Origin: Puniceicoccaceae bacterium
GTDB taxonomy: Bacteria > Verrucomicrobiota > Verrucomicrobiia > Opitutales > Coraliomargaritaceae
Direction of reading: 5' to 3'
Length of the DNA stretch: 64,000 nucleotides
NCBI GenBank assembly: GCA_902587165.1
Contig: CACIKF010000001.1
Span: forward strand, 62,001-126,000
Shown here: positions 21,933 to 30,700 of the stretch, piece after piece
Position numbering within the stretch: position 1 is the first letter of the stretch
Layout: each line of letters opens with the position of its first letter
Position numbers and translations under genes: made by a program
The notes under the pieces: generated by a model
The model's input: the letters and a program-made list of their open reading frames with translations, nothing else
What the model was told of the DNA's origin: nothing
The model's database searches: none

Positions 21933-22682
21933 TTACACGCGGTGCCAGCAACTGGCCTGCGCGATGCTATATTGAAACTTCCGCGCGTGTTCTCGGATGA
22001 GAAAAGGCATGTCCCAGTGCCGATCCAGCACGAAGGTAGACTCCAAAACGTTACGCAGCCCATGAAAGGAATCGACCGCACCATCGCCTAACCAGTTCGT
22101 GAGCGGCGTATATTCCTCGAGCCAAGTAAAGGGAGTCGTCATAAAGAGCTGCCCAGACGGTTTGACCAGCTCTGGCAAACGCTCCAACAAACGCATAGGC
22201 TCAGGCAAGCGGCAAACCAAGTTACATGCGATCACGAGATCAAACTGGCCAATATCAGTGCGAATGCGCTGCGCGTCTCCTTGCTCGAAGCTGAGTCGAC
22301 TACGATCAATAGCTGGATCGACCGAGACAGTTAATTGCGTCGTGGCCGAACCTTCGTCGAGACGCGTAGCTGGGTGCCACCCTTCGACCACGATGCGATT
22401 GGCCGCGTCGATAAATGCCTGCGAGTAATCGATACCAATCACCTCCTCACAATGCCTTGCCAGTTCGAAGCTTGACCGACCGACTGCACAACCGAGATCA
22501 AGCGCACGGGTGCCTCCCGTTAATTTTGAAAGATCGGCCCCCTCCAGTGCACAGCGCTTAGGGAAGTCTAGGGCATCCGCTCCGCCTAAAGCGTAAGGAA
22601 ACTGTTCTTCAGCATTCGCATAATGAAAAACAAGGTATTGCTGTAGCAGTTCGTCGGACTCGTAGGGATTTTCGATATTCAT
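21933..22682 (-). CDS. SAM-dependent methyltransferase, OvoA C-terminal type
   Basis: The 249-residue protein is a class I methyltransferase with SAM motif ALDLGCAVGRSS (60-71) and an acidic post-I motif GIDYS. The N-terminus (YESDELLQQYLVFHY, 7-21) and the C-terminus match what I recall of the putative 4-mercaptohistidine N1-methyltransferase family, which is the C-terminal domain of ovothiol synthase OvoA. That enzyme makes ovothiol A from 5-thiohistidine. Here the domain stands alone; no sulfoxide synthase or PLP lyase gene is in the window. The gene lies just upstream of rnpB on the same strand. Confidence 0.72.
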   Translation of the reverse strand: MNIENPYESDELLQQYLVFHYANAEEQFPYALGGADALDFPKRCALEGADLSKLTGGTRALDLGCAVGRSSFELARHCEEVIGIDYSQAFIDAANRIVVEGWHPATRLDEGSATTQLTVSVDPAIDRSRLSFEQGDAQRIRTDIGQFDLVIACNLVCRLPEPMRLLERLPELVKPSGQLFMTTPFTWLEEYTPLTNWLGDGAVDSFHGLRNVLESTFVLDRHWDMPFLIREHARKFQYSIAQASCWHRV

Positions 22683-22718
22683 AGGCAGCCTGGACTAGGC
22701 TCAGGCGGCACAAATCGA

Positions 22719-23894
22719 CTAAGCCTCAACAGCAAGTTCCGCCTCAAGCAAGTCCACCATGTATTTCGCAGGCTTGTAATGCTCAATCAGAATTTCTGTC
22801 TGTTCACCTCGGATCATCCGCGCTTGCTGTAAACGGATCTCGGGAGTTTTGTGCGGCGCATACAGAACATCGTCATGGGAGGCGTTTTTATGCTCCTTAA
22901 AGAGGTCTGGCGTAATCGTTCCGCCTAGGTGATCATCGCGACCAGTGGCTACGTGGATCGTACCGAGAATTTTTTCGTCCTGGATATCGCGACCTGAGAA
23001 AGGTAATACCTGAGTGCCGAAGCCGAGCTCTCCAATCGCACCAATCATGGGATCATCTTTGAGGCGACGGTTATGATCTTCAATCTCTGCATAGTCGCCG
23101 TAAACGAATTGCGATTTTGTGATCATGCCATCTTCAACATGAAGAAGGCCGATCGTGCTCTCGTCATACTTGAAGGGGAAAACGCCCTCCGCACTTTCCG
23201 GGACAAAATAAACTTCCCCGGCTGGCAGATTTGCTACATCACCGCCCTTGCTTGGGGGGCATAGGCCGTGACTTTTCTGTGCCTCTTGGCCACGGGTATG
23301 GAGTTTTAGAGTGTAGACTTTATTTTCCACCTCAAAGTCGATTTCGAAAGTATCTGCCTTAGTTAGACCTAAGCGCAGCTTCTCAGCATCTTCACTTACA
23401 AGGTCATAGTCGACGGAAAGTCCCGTATCCAATATGATTTGATTCAGGCCGTGGAGCGTCGCACCGCGAAAACCAAATTCCTTGCACTTAGCTGTCAAAG
23501 GCGCCGTCGCGGAGAAAGTCGAGACGGTTAGAATAATATCATACTTGGTGTAGATGTCCTTATCTAAGCTCAAATGATTGCCCTCTGGATCAAAGCAATC
23601 GTCTTCCATATCTAGATTACTGCCGCCAGTTTCTTTGTAGGCAAAGATTTCGCCGCCCGTCCAGTTCATCTCGTCGAGCTGTCCATTTTTGAAGCCCTTG
23701 TAGAAAACCTCGTGCCCGTAATTTTGGATCGAGAGAGTTTCGTCCTCGAGGAATTTGAAGTCTTTCATGTCCGCCGGGTTCGGTAGGTCGATAAGAATAC
23801 AGACCTTTTCACCATTACCGCGACCGAAACAAGTCGTTAGTAGACGTGTGAGGCTGAAAGGTGCAAATGTGCGTTCGTTAGCGTTGAGTATCAT
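22719..23894 (-). CDS. M29 aminopeptidase-like protein
   Basis: The 391-residue protein is not firmly recognised. Its C-terminal half carries segments like the dinuclear-metal M29 (AmpS/AmpT) and NicX-type fold: AGEVYFVPE (near 223), IGELGFGTQ (near 287), GTIHVATGRDDHLGG (near 312) and SHDDVLYAP (near 337), in the order of M29 metal ligands (Glu, Glu, His, His-x-Asp). The N-terminal half has no clear motif. It could be a cytoplasmic aminopeptidase or a ring-cleaving hydrolase of the same fold. It lies 36 nt upstream of the methyltransferase on the same strand, so the two may be one transcript. Confidence 0.55.
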   Translation of the reverse strand: MILNANERTFAPFSLTRLLTTCFGRGNGEKVCILIDLPNPADMKDFKFLEDETLSIQNYGHEVFYKGFKNGQLDEMNWTGGEIFAYKETGGSNLDMEDDCFDPEGNHLSLDKDIYTKYDIILTVSTFSATAPLTAKCKEFGFRGATLHGLNQIILDTGLSVDYDLVSEDAEKLRLGLTKADTFEIDFEVENKVYTLKLHTRGQEAQKSHGLCPPSKGGDVANLPAGEVYFVPESAEGVFPFKYDESTIGLLHVEDGMITKSQFVYGDYAEIEDHNRRLKDDPMIGAIGELGFGTQVLPFSGRDIQDEKILGTIHVATGRDDHLGGTITPDLFKEHKNASHDDVLYAPHKTPEIRLQQARMIRGEQTEILIEHYKPAKYMVDLLEAELAVEA

Positions 23895-24033
23895 GAGTAT
23901 TGGTGTTAAGTTAATTTAGCAGAAAACACTACCCCTATTCATAAGTAAACACATGTCAAAGCAGGTTTGACTAAAAGCTGCAGATAAATGACATCGCAAA
24001 ACACATCAACACCTGACATAAAGCACTCAACCT

Positions 24034-24603
24034 ATGAAGCGCGCCTTCGATCTAGTTATTAGTCTATTGCTCTTAGCCGTACTATGCCTGCCGCTATTAT
24101 TCATTACAGTGCTGCAAGTCATCAAGCTCGGGCACCCTATATTTTTTAGGCAAACACGCGCAGGCAAAGACGGACATGCCTTCAAAATCCTCAAGTTCCG
24201 CAGCATGCGTAACTGTCAAGGAAGCGACGAAGAACGCCTCATCGCATGGGGACAATTCCTACGAAGCACCAGTATTGATGAGTTGCCTGAACTGTGGAAT
24301 GTGCTCAAAGGAGAAATGAGCCTAGTTGGCCCCCGCCCCTTACCGACAATCTACTTGGAACGTTACTCGCCAGAACAAGCCCGCCGCCATGAGGTGCTTC
24401 CAGGTATCACCGGTTGGGCACAAGTCAACGGGCGTAATGGCCTTAGCTGGAAGGAGCAATTCGAGCTCGACCTCTGGTATGTCGAAAACCGTTCCTTCTT
24501 GCTCGATCTCAAAATTCTCTGCTTAACTATAAGCACCGTCTTAAGCCGCAAAGACATCGCTGAAGAAGGCCAAGCGACACGCAGCGAATTCTTTGATAAC
24601 TAA
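24034..24603 (+). CDS. Sugar phosphate transferase, PglC-type (short)
   Basis: Monotopic phosphoglycosyl transferase that moves a sugar phosphate from a nucleotide sugar to undecaprenyl phosphate, the first committed step of a surface-glycan pathway. The 189-residue protein is the minimal catalytic domain without the polytopic WbaP-type N-terminus. It has a re-entrant hydrophobic helix (about 7-30), [10 protein letters not shown] (51-60), the catalytic Asp82-Glu83 dyad in TSIDELPEL, and GPRPLP followed by [12 protein letters not shown]. It is the first gene of a four-gene plus-strand set with acp, SDR and ligase genes, transcribed away from the M29-like gene. Confidence 0.88.
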   Translation: MKRAFDLVISLLLLAVLCLPLLFITVLQVIKLGHPIFFRQTRAGKDGHAFKILKFRSMRNCQGSDEERLIAWGQFLRSTSIDELPELWNVLKGEMSLVGPRPLPTIYLERYSPEQARRHEVLPGITGWAQVNGRNGLSWKEQFELDLWYVENRSFLLDLKILCLTISTVLSRKDIAEEGQATRSEFFDN

Positions 24604-24626
24604 GACTACCCTCTACGATACTCCTT

Positions 24627-24923
24627 ATGCCAGACCGCACAGCCATCCAATCCCTAATCCTTGAATCGGTGCAAATGCTCGCCGAAGATTTCGAGCTCGA
24701 AGCACTGAAAGCTCCGAACCCACAGACCGCGCTGTATGGAGGAGACGGTTCGCTCGATAGCATGGCGCTGGTCAACCTAATCGCCGACATCGAAGAGGCC
24801 CTGGCTGAAAAGTTCGATGCCTCCATCGCACTGGCTGACGAAAAAGCCATGAGCGCAAAGAACTCTCCTTACCGGAATGTCGATAGCTTGACTGATGCAG
24901 TCATCGAAAGGATGCCATCATGA
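24627..24923 (+). CDS. Acyl carrier protein
   Basis: The 98-residue acidic helical protein has a phosphopantetheine site GSLDSMALVNL with Ser45 as the likely attachment residue. The family normally reads DSL; DSM is a mild change. It is longer than fatty-acid AcpP (about 78), as is usual for dedicated carrier proteins. It lies 23 nt after the sugar transferase and overlaps the next start by 4 nt (ATGA), so it is probably the carrier for an acyl group made or loaded by the adjacent SDR and ligase. Confidence 0.85.
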   Translation: MPDRTAIQSLILESVQMLAEDFELEALKAPNPQTALYGGDGSLDSMALVNLIADIEEALAEKFDASIALADEKAMSAKNSPYRNVDSLTDAVIERMPS

Positions 24924-25615
24924 AAACGATCGTTATCACCGGAACGCGCAAAGGAATTGGCAAAGAAATGGCCAAGCACTATCTCGCCGAAGGTTGGCAA
25001 GTCGTCGGCTGCTCCCGCGGTGAAGGCAGTATCGAGCACGCCCACTACCGGCACTTCTCACTCGATGTGAGCGACGAAGATGCCGTCATTGCAATGGCTC
25101 GAACGATCAAAGCCAGCCATGGCAAGGTAGAGGCGCTTCTTAACAACGCCGGCATCGCATCAATGAACCATGCACTGCTCACGCCCGTCTGCACGGTGAA
25201 CCGCATTTTGCAGACTAACGTGGTCGGCACCTTTCTCTTTTGTCGTGAGATGTCTAAGCTCATGCGCTGCACTGAGAATGGCCGTATCATCAATTTTACT
25301 ACAGTCGCCCACCCGCTCAACCTCGAGGGTGAAGCCATCTACGCGGCCAGTAAAGCCGCCGTGGAAAGCCTGACCCGGATCCTAGCCCGCGAGCTAGCCG
25401 AGCTGAAGATCACAGTCAACGCGATCGGCCCCACTCCCATCGAGACCGATCTGATCCGCGGCGTGCCTCAAGAGAAAATGGACGCCCTCCTCGCCCGCCA
25501 AGCCCTCGGTCGCATGGGCGAAGTTCGCGATGTAATCAATGCCGTCGATTTTTACCTCCGCGAGGAGAGCGATTTCATCACAGGACAAGTGCTCTACCTC
25601 GGCGGGATCAATTAA
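24920..25615 (+). CDS. Short-chain dehydrogenase/reductase, FabG-like
   Basis: NAD(P)-dependent oxidoreductase of 231 residues with the nucleotide loop TGTRKGIG (7-14), NNAG (75-78) and the catalytic pair Tyr141 and Lys145 in IYAASKAAVE. The usual catalytic Ser position appears to read Thr-Thr (INFTTVAH, 124-131), a tolerated but uncommon replacement. Given the adjoining carrier protein, the likely substrate is a 3-oxoacyl-ACP, giving a 3-hydroxyacyl chain; this is inference. It overlaps acp by 4 nt. Confidence 0.85.
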   Translation: MKTIVITGTRKGIGKEMAKHYLAEGWQVVGCSRGEGSIEHAHYRHFSLDVSDEDAVIAMARTIKASHGKVEALLNNAGIASMNHALLTPVCTVNRILQTNVVGTFLFCREMSKLMRCTENGRIINFTTVAHPLNLEGEAIYAASKAAVESLTRILARELAELKITVNAIGPTPIETDLIRGVPQEKMDALLARQALGRMGEVRDVINAVDFYLREESDFITGQVLYLGGIN

Positions 25616-25706
25616 GCGCTGCGGAGACTCTTCTCAGGGAATGCGATAAGACCCACTTTTCAATGACTCTCCTATACGGCGAGTAAGCAAGCTACCAAAA
25701 TATACA

Positions 25707-26993
25707 ATGACTTGGATCCGCCAGAAACTCGCCGCCTGCGGCGATCGTATCGCATGCCACGAAGCTGGCAAGGCATGGAGCTACGCCGAGTTTATCGAGC
25801 TCATTGACCACGCAGTCACGCAAGTCCCCAGTAAAGGTGCGGCCGTCATCGAGGTGCAGGGCCCGACCACAATCGAAGGTCTAGCCATGATTCTTGCCAT
25901 TGGAGAGACCGGTCACATCGCCCTACCTATACCCGCTGAATTACCCGAAGCCGAGCAAGACAAGATGCGACTCATCGCCAATTCTTCGCAGCTTTATAAT
26001 CAACTCGAAGGCAGTGGCCTCGTGCTCTTCAGCAGTGGCACCAGTGGTGAACCCAAGGGCATGCTCCATAATCTCGACGCTCTACTAAGCCGCTATAAAA
26101 ATCTATCTGCTCGCAAGGATCGCTCCCTACTCTTGCTACTAATCGATCACATCGGTGGGCTCGACTCCGCCTTCCGTTGTCTTTTTTCCGGATCGACGCT
26201 CGTTGTGCCCGAAACTCGCAACCCTGAAGCGGCGGGCCTAGCTATCGCCTCATATCAAGTTAACATCCTGCCTGCCTCCCCGACCTTCTTAAATCTAATG
26301 CTACTCTCGGGGACTGCCCAGAAGCACGATCTTAGCACCGTCGAAATCATTGCTTACGGCGCCGAAGCGATGCCTCAGAAAGTTTTAAAGCGACTCGCCA
26401 AAGTTTTCCCCAATGCACAACTACAACAAAAGTTTGGCACTAGCGAAACAGGTGCCATTCGGATCAAGAGTATCGACAATGAAAGTCTTTTTTTTCGTAT
26501 CGAAGATTCAGATACCCAGTGGAAAGTAGTCGAAGAAGAGCTCTGGCTAAAAACACCTTCACGAGTCCTCGGATACCTAAATGCTGCCAACAAAGGCCTT
26601 GAGGCGGATGGCTGGTATCGCACGGGCGACCTTGTCGAAACAGACGATCACGACAATCTCAGAATTGTCGGTCGCGCCAGTGCGATCATCAACGTGGGTG
26701 GTCAAAAAGTGCACCCCTCCGAAGTAGAGGCTATCTTAAACGAGATCGAGGGCATTGAAGCGGTCAGTATTTACGGCATGGCATCCCCTATTACTGGAAG
26801 CACCATCGCCTGTGAAATAGTGGTGAGCGGTGACGAAGGATCGCGGACATGGAAGCGCACAATCCGCAATCATTGCCGAGGTAAATTAGCGCCGTGGAAG
26901 ATCCCATCATCCGTAAAAATTGTCGATTCGATTAGCGTAAATATCAGGCTGAAAAAGCAGTTCGCTAGAACAGAACAGGAATTCTTAACATAG
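25707..26993 (+). CDS. AMP-dependent acyl-CoA/ACP synthetase (short form)
   Basis: Adenylate-forming enzyme that activates a carboxylic acid and loads it on CoA or a carrier protein. Visible are the P-loop LFSSGTSGEPKG (near 107-118), QKFGTSETGA (near 243-252), WYRTGDL (near 304-310) and a C-terminal lysine region (NIRLKKQF). At 428 residues it is clearly shorter than standard acyl-CoA synthetases (500-600); the reduction is mainly N-terminal. It follows the SDR gene after about 90 nt. It probably charges the neighbouring carrier protein with a short acid, by inference from position. Confidence 0.82.
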   Translation: MTWIRQKLAACGDRIACHEAGKAWSYAEFIELIDHAVTQVPSKGAAVIEVQGPTTIEGLAMILAIGETGHIALPIPAELPEAEQDKMRLIANSSQLYNQLEGSGLVLFSSGTSGEPKGMLHNLDALLSRYKNLSARKDRSLLLLLIDHIGGLDSAFRCLFSGSTLVVPETRNPEAAGLAIASYQVNILPASPTFLNLMLLSGTAQKHDLSTVEIIAYGAEAMPQKVLKRLAKVFPNAQLQQKFGTSETGAIRIKSIDNESLFFRIEDSDTQWKVVEEELWLKTPSRVLGYLNAANKGLEADGWYRTGDLVETDDHDNLRIVGRASAIINVGGQKVHPSEVEAILNEIEGIEAVSIYGMASPITGSTIACEIVVSGDEGSRTWKRTIRNHCRGKLAPWKIPSSVKIVDSISVNIRLKKQFARTEQEFLT

Positions 26994-27057
26994 ACCCGAG
27001 CGCCCTTGACAGGCTCTCGAGGCACTGAAAAATTTAACGTTTTAATCCAACATACAG

Positions 27058-27615
27058 ATGGCATCTCCTACAGACGTTCGTAAAGGCAAAGTCCTCAACT
27101 ACCAAAACACCCCGCACCTCGTGCTAGATGTCCAACACCGAACGCAAGGCCGCCAGGCTGGCTTCATGCAAGTCACCATGCGCAACCTGAGTTCATGCGC
27201 TAGCACCAACACCAAGATCCGCACCACAGATAGCGTTGAAATCATGCACACCGATATGGTTAAGCTCGAGTTCAGCTACGTCGATGCGGACGGCTACCAT
27301 TTCATGGATCCCGAAACTTTTGAGGATGTCATCCTTGATGAGAGCCTGATCGAGGAGGCAAAGGATTTTCTAGTCGAGACGCAGGCTTACAGTATTCTCC
27401 ATGTGGACGACAAACCCATCTCGATCGATCTACCCGCATCGCTTGAAATGAAGGTCACTGAATCCGCTGAAGGCGTCAAAGGCGACACCGCAAGCAATGT
27501 CCAAAAGCCAGCCAAACTGGAGACCGGTCTCACAGTGCAGGTGCCGCTCTTCATTAAAGAAGGCGAAACCATTAAGGTAAACACAGCCGACCGATCCTAT
27601 GGAGGACGCGCTTAG
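27058..27615 (+). CDS. efp: Elongation factor P
   Basis: Relieves ribosome stalling at polyproline. The 185-residue protein has three beta domains and normal length. The tip loop that reaches the peptidyl-transferase centre reads HRTQGRQAG, placing Arg32 where many bacteria carry a modified Lys (KPGKG). Arg32 is the residue rhamnosylated by EarP in Pseudomonas and Neisseria, but no earP-like gene is in view, and the surrounding TQ-RQ residues differ from both classical tips. A TTGACA hexamer lies about 50 nt upstream of the ATG. Confidence 0.92.
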   Translation: MASPTDVRKGKVLNYQNTPHLVLDVQHRTQGRQAGFMQVTMRNLSSCASTNTKIRTTDSVEIMHTDMVKLEFSYVDADGYHFMDPETFEDVILDESLIEEAKDFLVETQAYSILHVDDKPISIDLPASLEMKVTESAEGVKGDTASNVQKPAKLETGLTVQVPLFIKEGETIKVNTADRSYGGRA

Positions 27616-27746
27616 CGCATAAGCACTGTAATCCAAGCGGTAGGGAGCCTCAGTTCACGTCGCGATAAGACATACCTTTGTCGCCGACCAGCATTGATCT
27701 TTTAAATCCACATATTATAATGTGAGGTATCTGAAATTTTTTAAGA

Positions 27747-30700
27747 ATGCGATTCACTACCCCAGTGGCTAAAAGTGCAAAAGCCCGATCCGGCTTCGCA
27801 CTTGTCATTGCCTTAAGCCTGATGGCTTTTATCCTTCTGCTCACACTGTCGATCACAAGTTTTGTCGTAGTTGAGCAACAAAGCGCTAATATTGCTAAGC
27901 AACAACTCGTAGCGAAGCAAAATGCACTCGTAGGCCTGCAAATTGCCATCGGCGAGTTGCAGCAACGTCTAGGCCCAGACCAACGAGCGACAGCGAGTGC
28001 TGACATTCTAGACAGCAGCAATAATCCTTACACGATCGTCTGGCATTCGGACCCGACCAAGGGTTGGGATGGCGCGACAAAGGACTGGATTACGGGGGGC
28101 GACGCGGAATTTGCACTCCCACTCCTCTCGGTGGATCCGGCCAAGCTAGATTCCCTAATAACAAATAAAAAGTTTAACGAATCAGTGCTCGATAATCCGG
28201 TCGAGCTCATGGCTATTAGCAATCCTAGTGATGGCACACTCACTAGCCTCAAAGCTGAGCGACGCCCACTGGTCGATGCTCAGGGAGCGACAACCGGTAA
28301 CTACGCTTGGGTGGCTCAAGACGAATCGCTGAAGGCTAACCTCAGGACAGAGCATGGAGATTATCAGAATGAAGATTCCAGCCTTGATCTAGTCGAGACC
28401 AGTCGCCGCCTTTCGGTCTTTCCCTATGCCAACGCCGCAGGAGTTAGAATTTTAGGTGACTTCCCCTTCGGCGCGATCGAACCAGTAGTAAATGGCGAAC
28501 TAAATGAAAATTACTTTGAAAAAATACAAAAAGCCGAAGAACTAGGTGACCTTGTCACCAGTGGCTTACTTGATCCGGCAGACGAATCTGGCTCAAAGGC
28601 TGAGCAACTCGCTCCCTACCGAAATCATTTCACTCTGAGCTCTAAGGGAGTTCTCGCGGATGCTAAAAACGGCGGCCTGCGCCGCGACCTCAGTCGCGGC
28701 CTCGACGACCAGTATTTTGAAAAACTACACGGCGTGCCCGTATTCGGAGTGGATCGCGATGGCAACGTAGTCGCCGACGGCATCAACGACCCAGTTGGAG
28801 ACCAATGGAAATACTTCAGGGACTTTTATAACTTTTACCGCCCGGTAGATGACGGGCTGGTGAGCGATTTGAATAATAAGAATATTTTTTATGGATTGGA
28901 TGACGTCACCTCTCCTAGCCCCTCTACGAGAATGCGTTTTACAGACGTCAATCAGGACATTAACCATATATATAATTCGCCCAATGGAACGGACTCTAAC
29001 GATCGTAGCTACAACGTAAGCTATGCAGGTCCAGTGAATACACTTACCGTTAAAAATAATTTTAGAAACAACACATATAGATTTACGGACAAGTCATGGT
29101 TTGCTTTCACACCAGCGCTAAGGCCCGTATTTCTTAGGAAGAGTATCAAAATTGGCATACAAACACGGCAAACAACCAACGCGGACTTTACGGATCCTAA
29201 TGATCCAAACGTCGGAAAGTATGTCCTCCAATTCAAAGTGTATCCCTCAATGGTGCTATGGAACCCATTCAATGTAAGCATTAATCTTAACCCAACAAAT
29301 GACGGCAGTTCGATCTCCAACAACCCCCTTGCAAATGGCGAAGTAATTAAATTCGAAACTGTTAGCGGGGGAATTCGATTTCCGATTGAGATAAATAGAA
29401 ACGGCATCATCGAATCGTATTCATTCAACATTCGACCGATCTCTCCTCGGCTCAATGCGGTCGGCAACAAAGCCTTCGATGCCATAGGCATACCCAAAAG
29501 GATGGACCCGGGTGAGGTCATCGTATTAGGGCTCAAAGACTCCTATCGAGCCGATTTATACTTCAACACTAGCAACAGAAAGAATCCGATAAATGTTAAT
29601 GGGAATAGCTTGAGAAGAGCAAATGGAAATTCAATCAATCAGAATATGTCGAGAGACGGCTGGGAAGCCCGTGGCGGCAATTGGGGTTCCGCATTTCACT
29701 TATTCCCCGCAGCGTCTTCGCACGGAGTCAGCGAAAACAACGCTATCATATACGAGACTCGCTATCTACTGGATGCAGACGGCAATCCTCTACTGGATGC
29801 AGACGGCAATCCTATAGAGACTTACCTCGAGGCTGACGATAAGATCGTCATTCTAAAATCTGATAAAACTGCTGTTGCCCCAGATGAGTATAGCTGGGGC
29901 GGTAGGATCAGCGGACGGGAAACTGGAAATAAGAGCCCAGAACGCGGATATTTTAGCCATTTGTTTAACTCCTTTCACCAAGCGACAAATTCAGATCTAA
30001 TCTATATCGATGAAGATGTAAGCCTGGGAGCAGCCGCAGGGCTGAGAAATGCCGACTCTTTCCCGTTCTACCAAATTGATTTTCGTGGGCGTACGCTTTC
30101 CAATGAAGCAGGCCCATTGAACAGCTATGGAAATCCAGCTGTGCCTGCATTCGCTAATGTCAATTACCTTGGAACAATGCCTCTTGGGCTTAAAGGTAGA
30201 GGTTACGACACATGGCAGGACGTCAAAGCGCTCTACATCCCCGAACGCCTAAGTATTAGCATCCCACTCGATCCCCTTTCACAGAGAAATCCTGCCACTG
30301 GAGCTGGGTATTACGGAACATCTTTTGATAATGAAGGCAAAAACAAAACTTCAAGTCGCATAACTCTATATGACATCCCGCGACACCCCATCGTATCAGC
30401 TGGAGATTTCAAGAATTTGGTTTTTAGCTGGTTTGAAGACGCTCCAGCACGACCAATCGGTGCCTCATGGCCAAATGCGACTCTAGGAGATTTAAGCGAT
30501 ACATATATCAAGTCACATACCCAAAGTAATACTTACGACGTAGGTGCTGGTTGTGACACGAGCTATCATTACAACGATACATTGTTCGACTCCTACTTTT
30601 TCTCGGGTATTCCCTCCGATGAAAGTGACAGCAATAGTAGCCTAGTATTCGAGCAAACATTTCCGTACGGAGAAGCTTTCACGCAAACTTATATAGAAGC

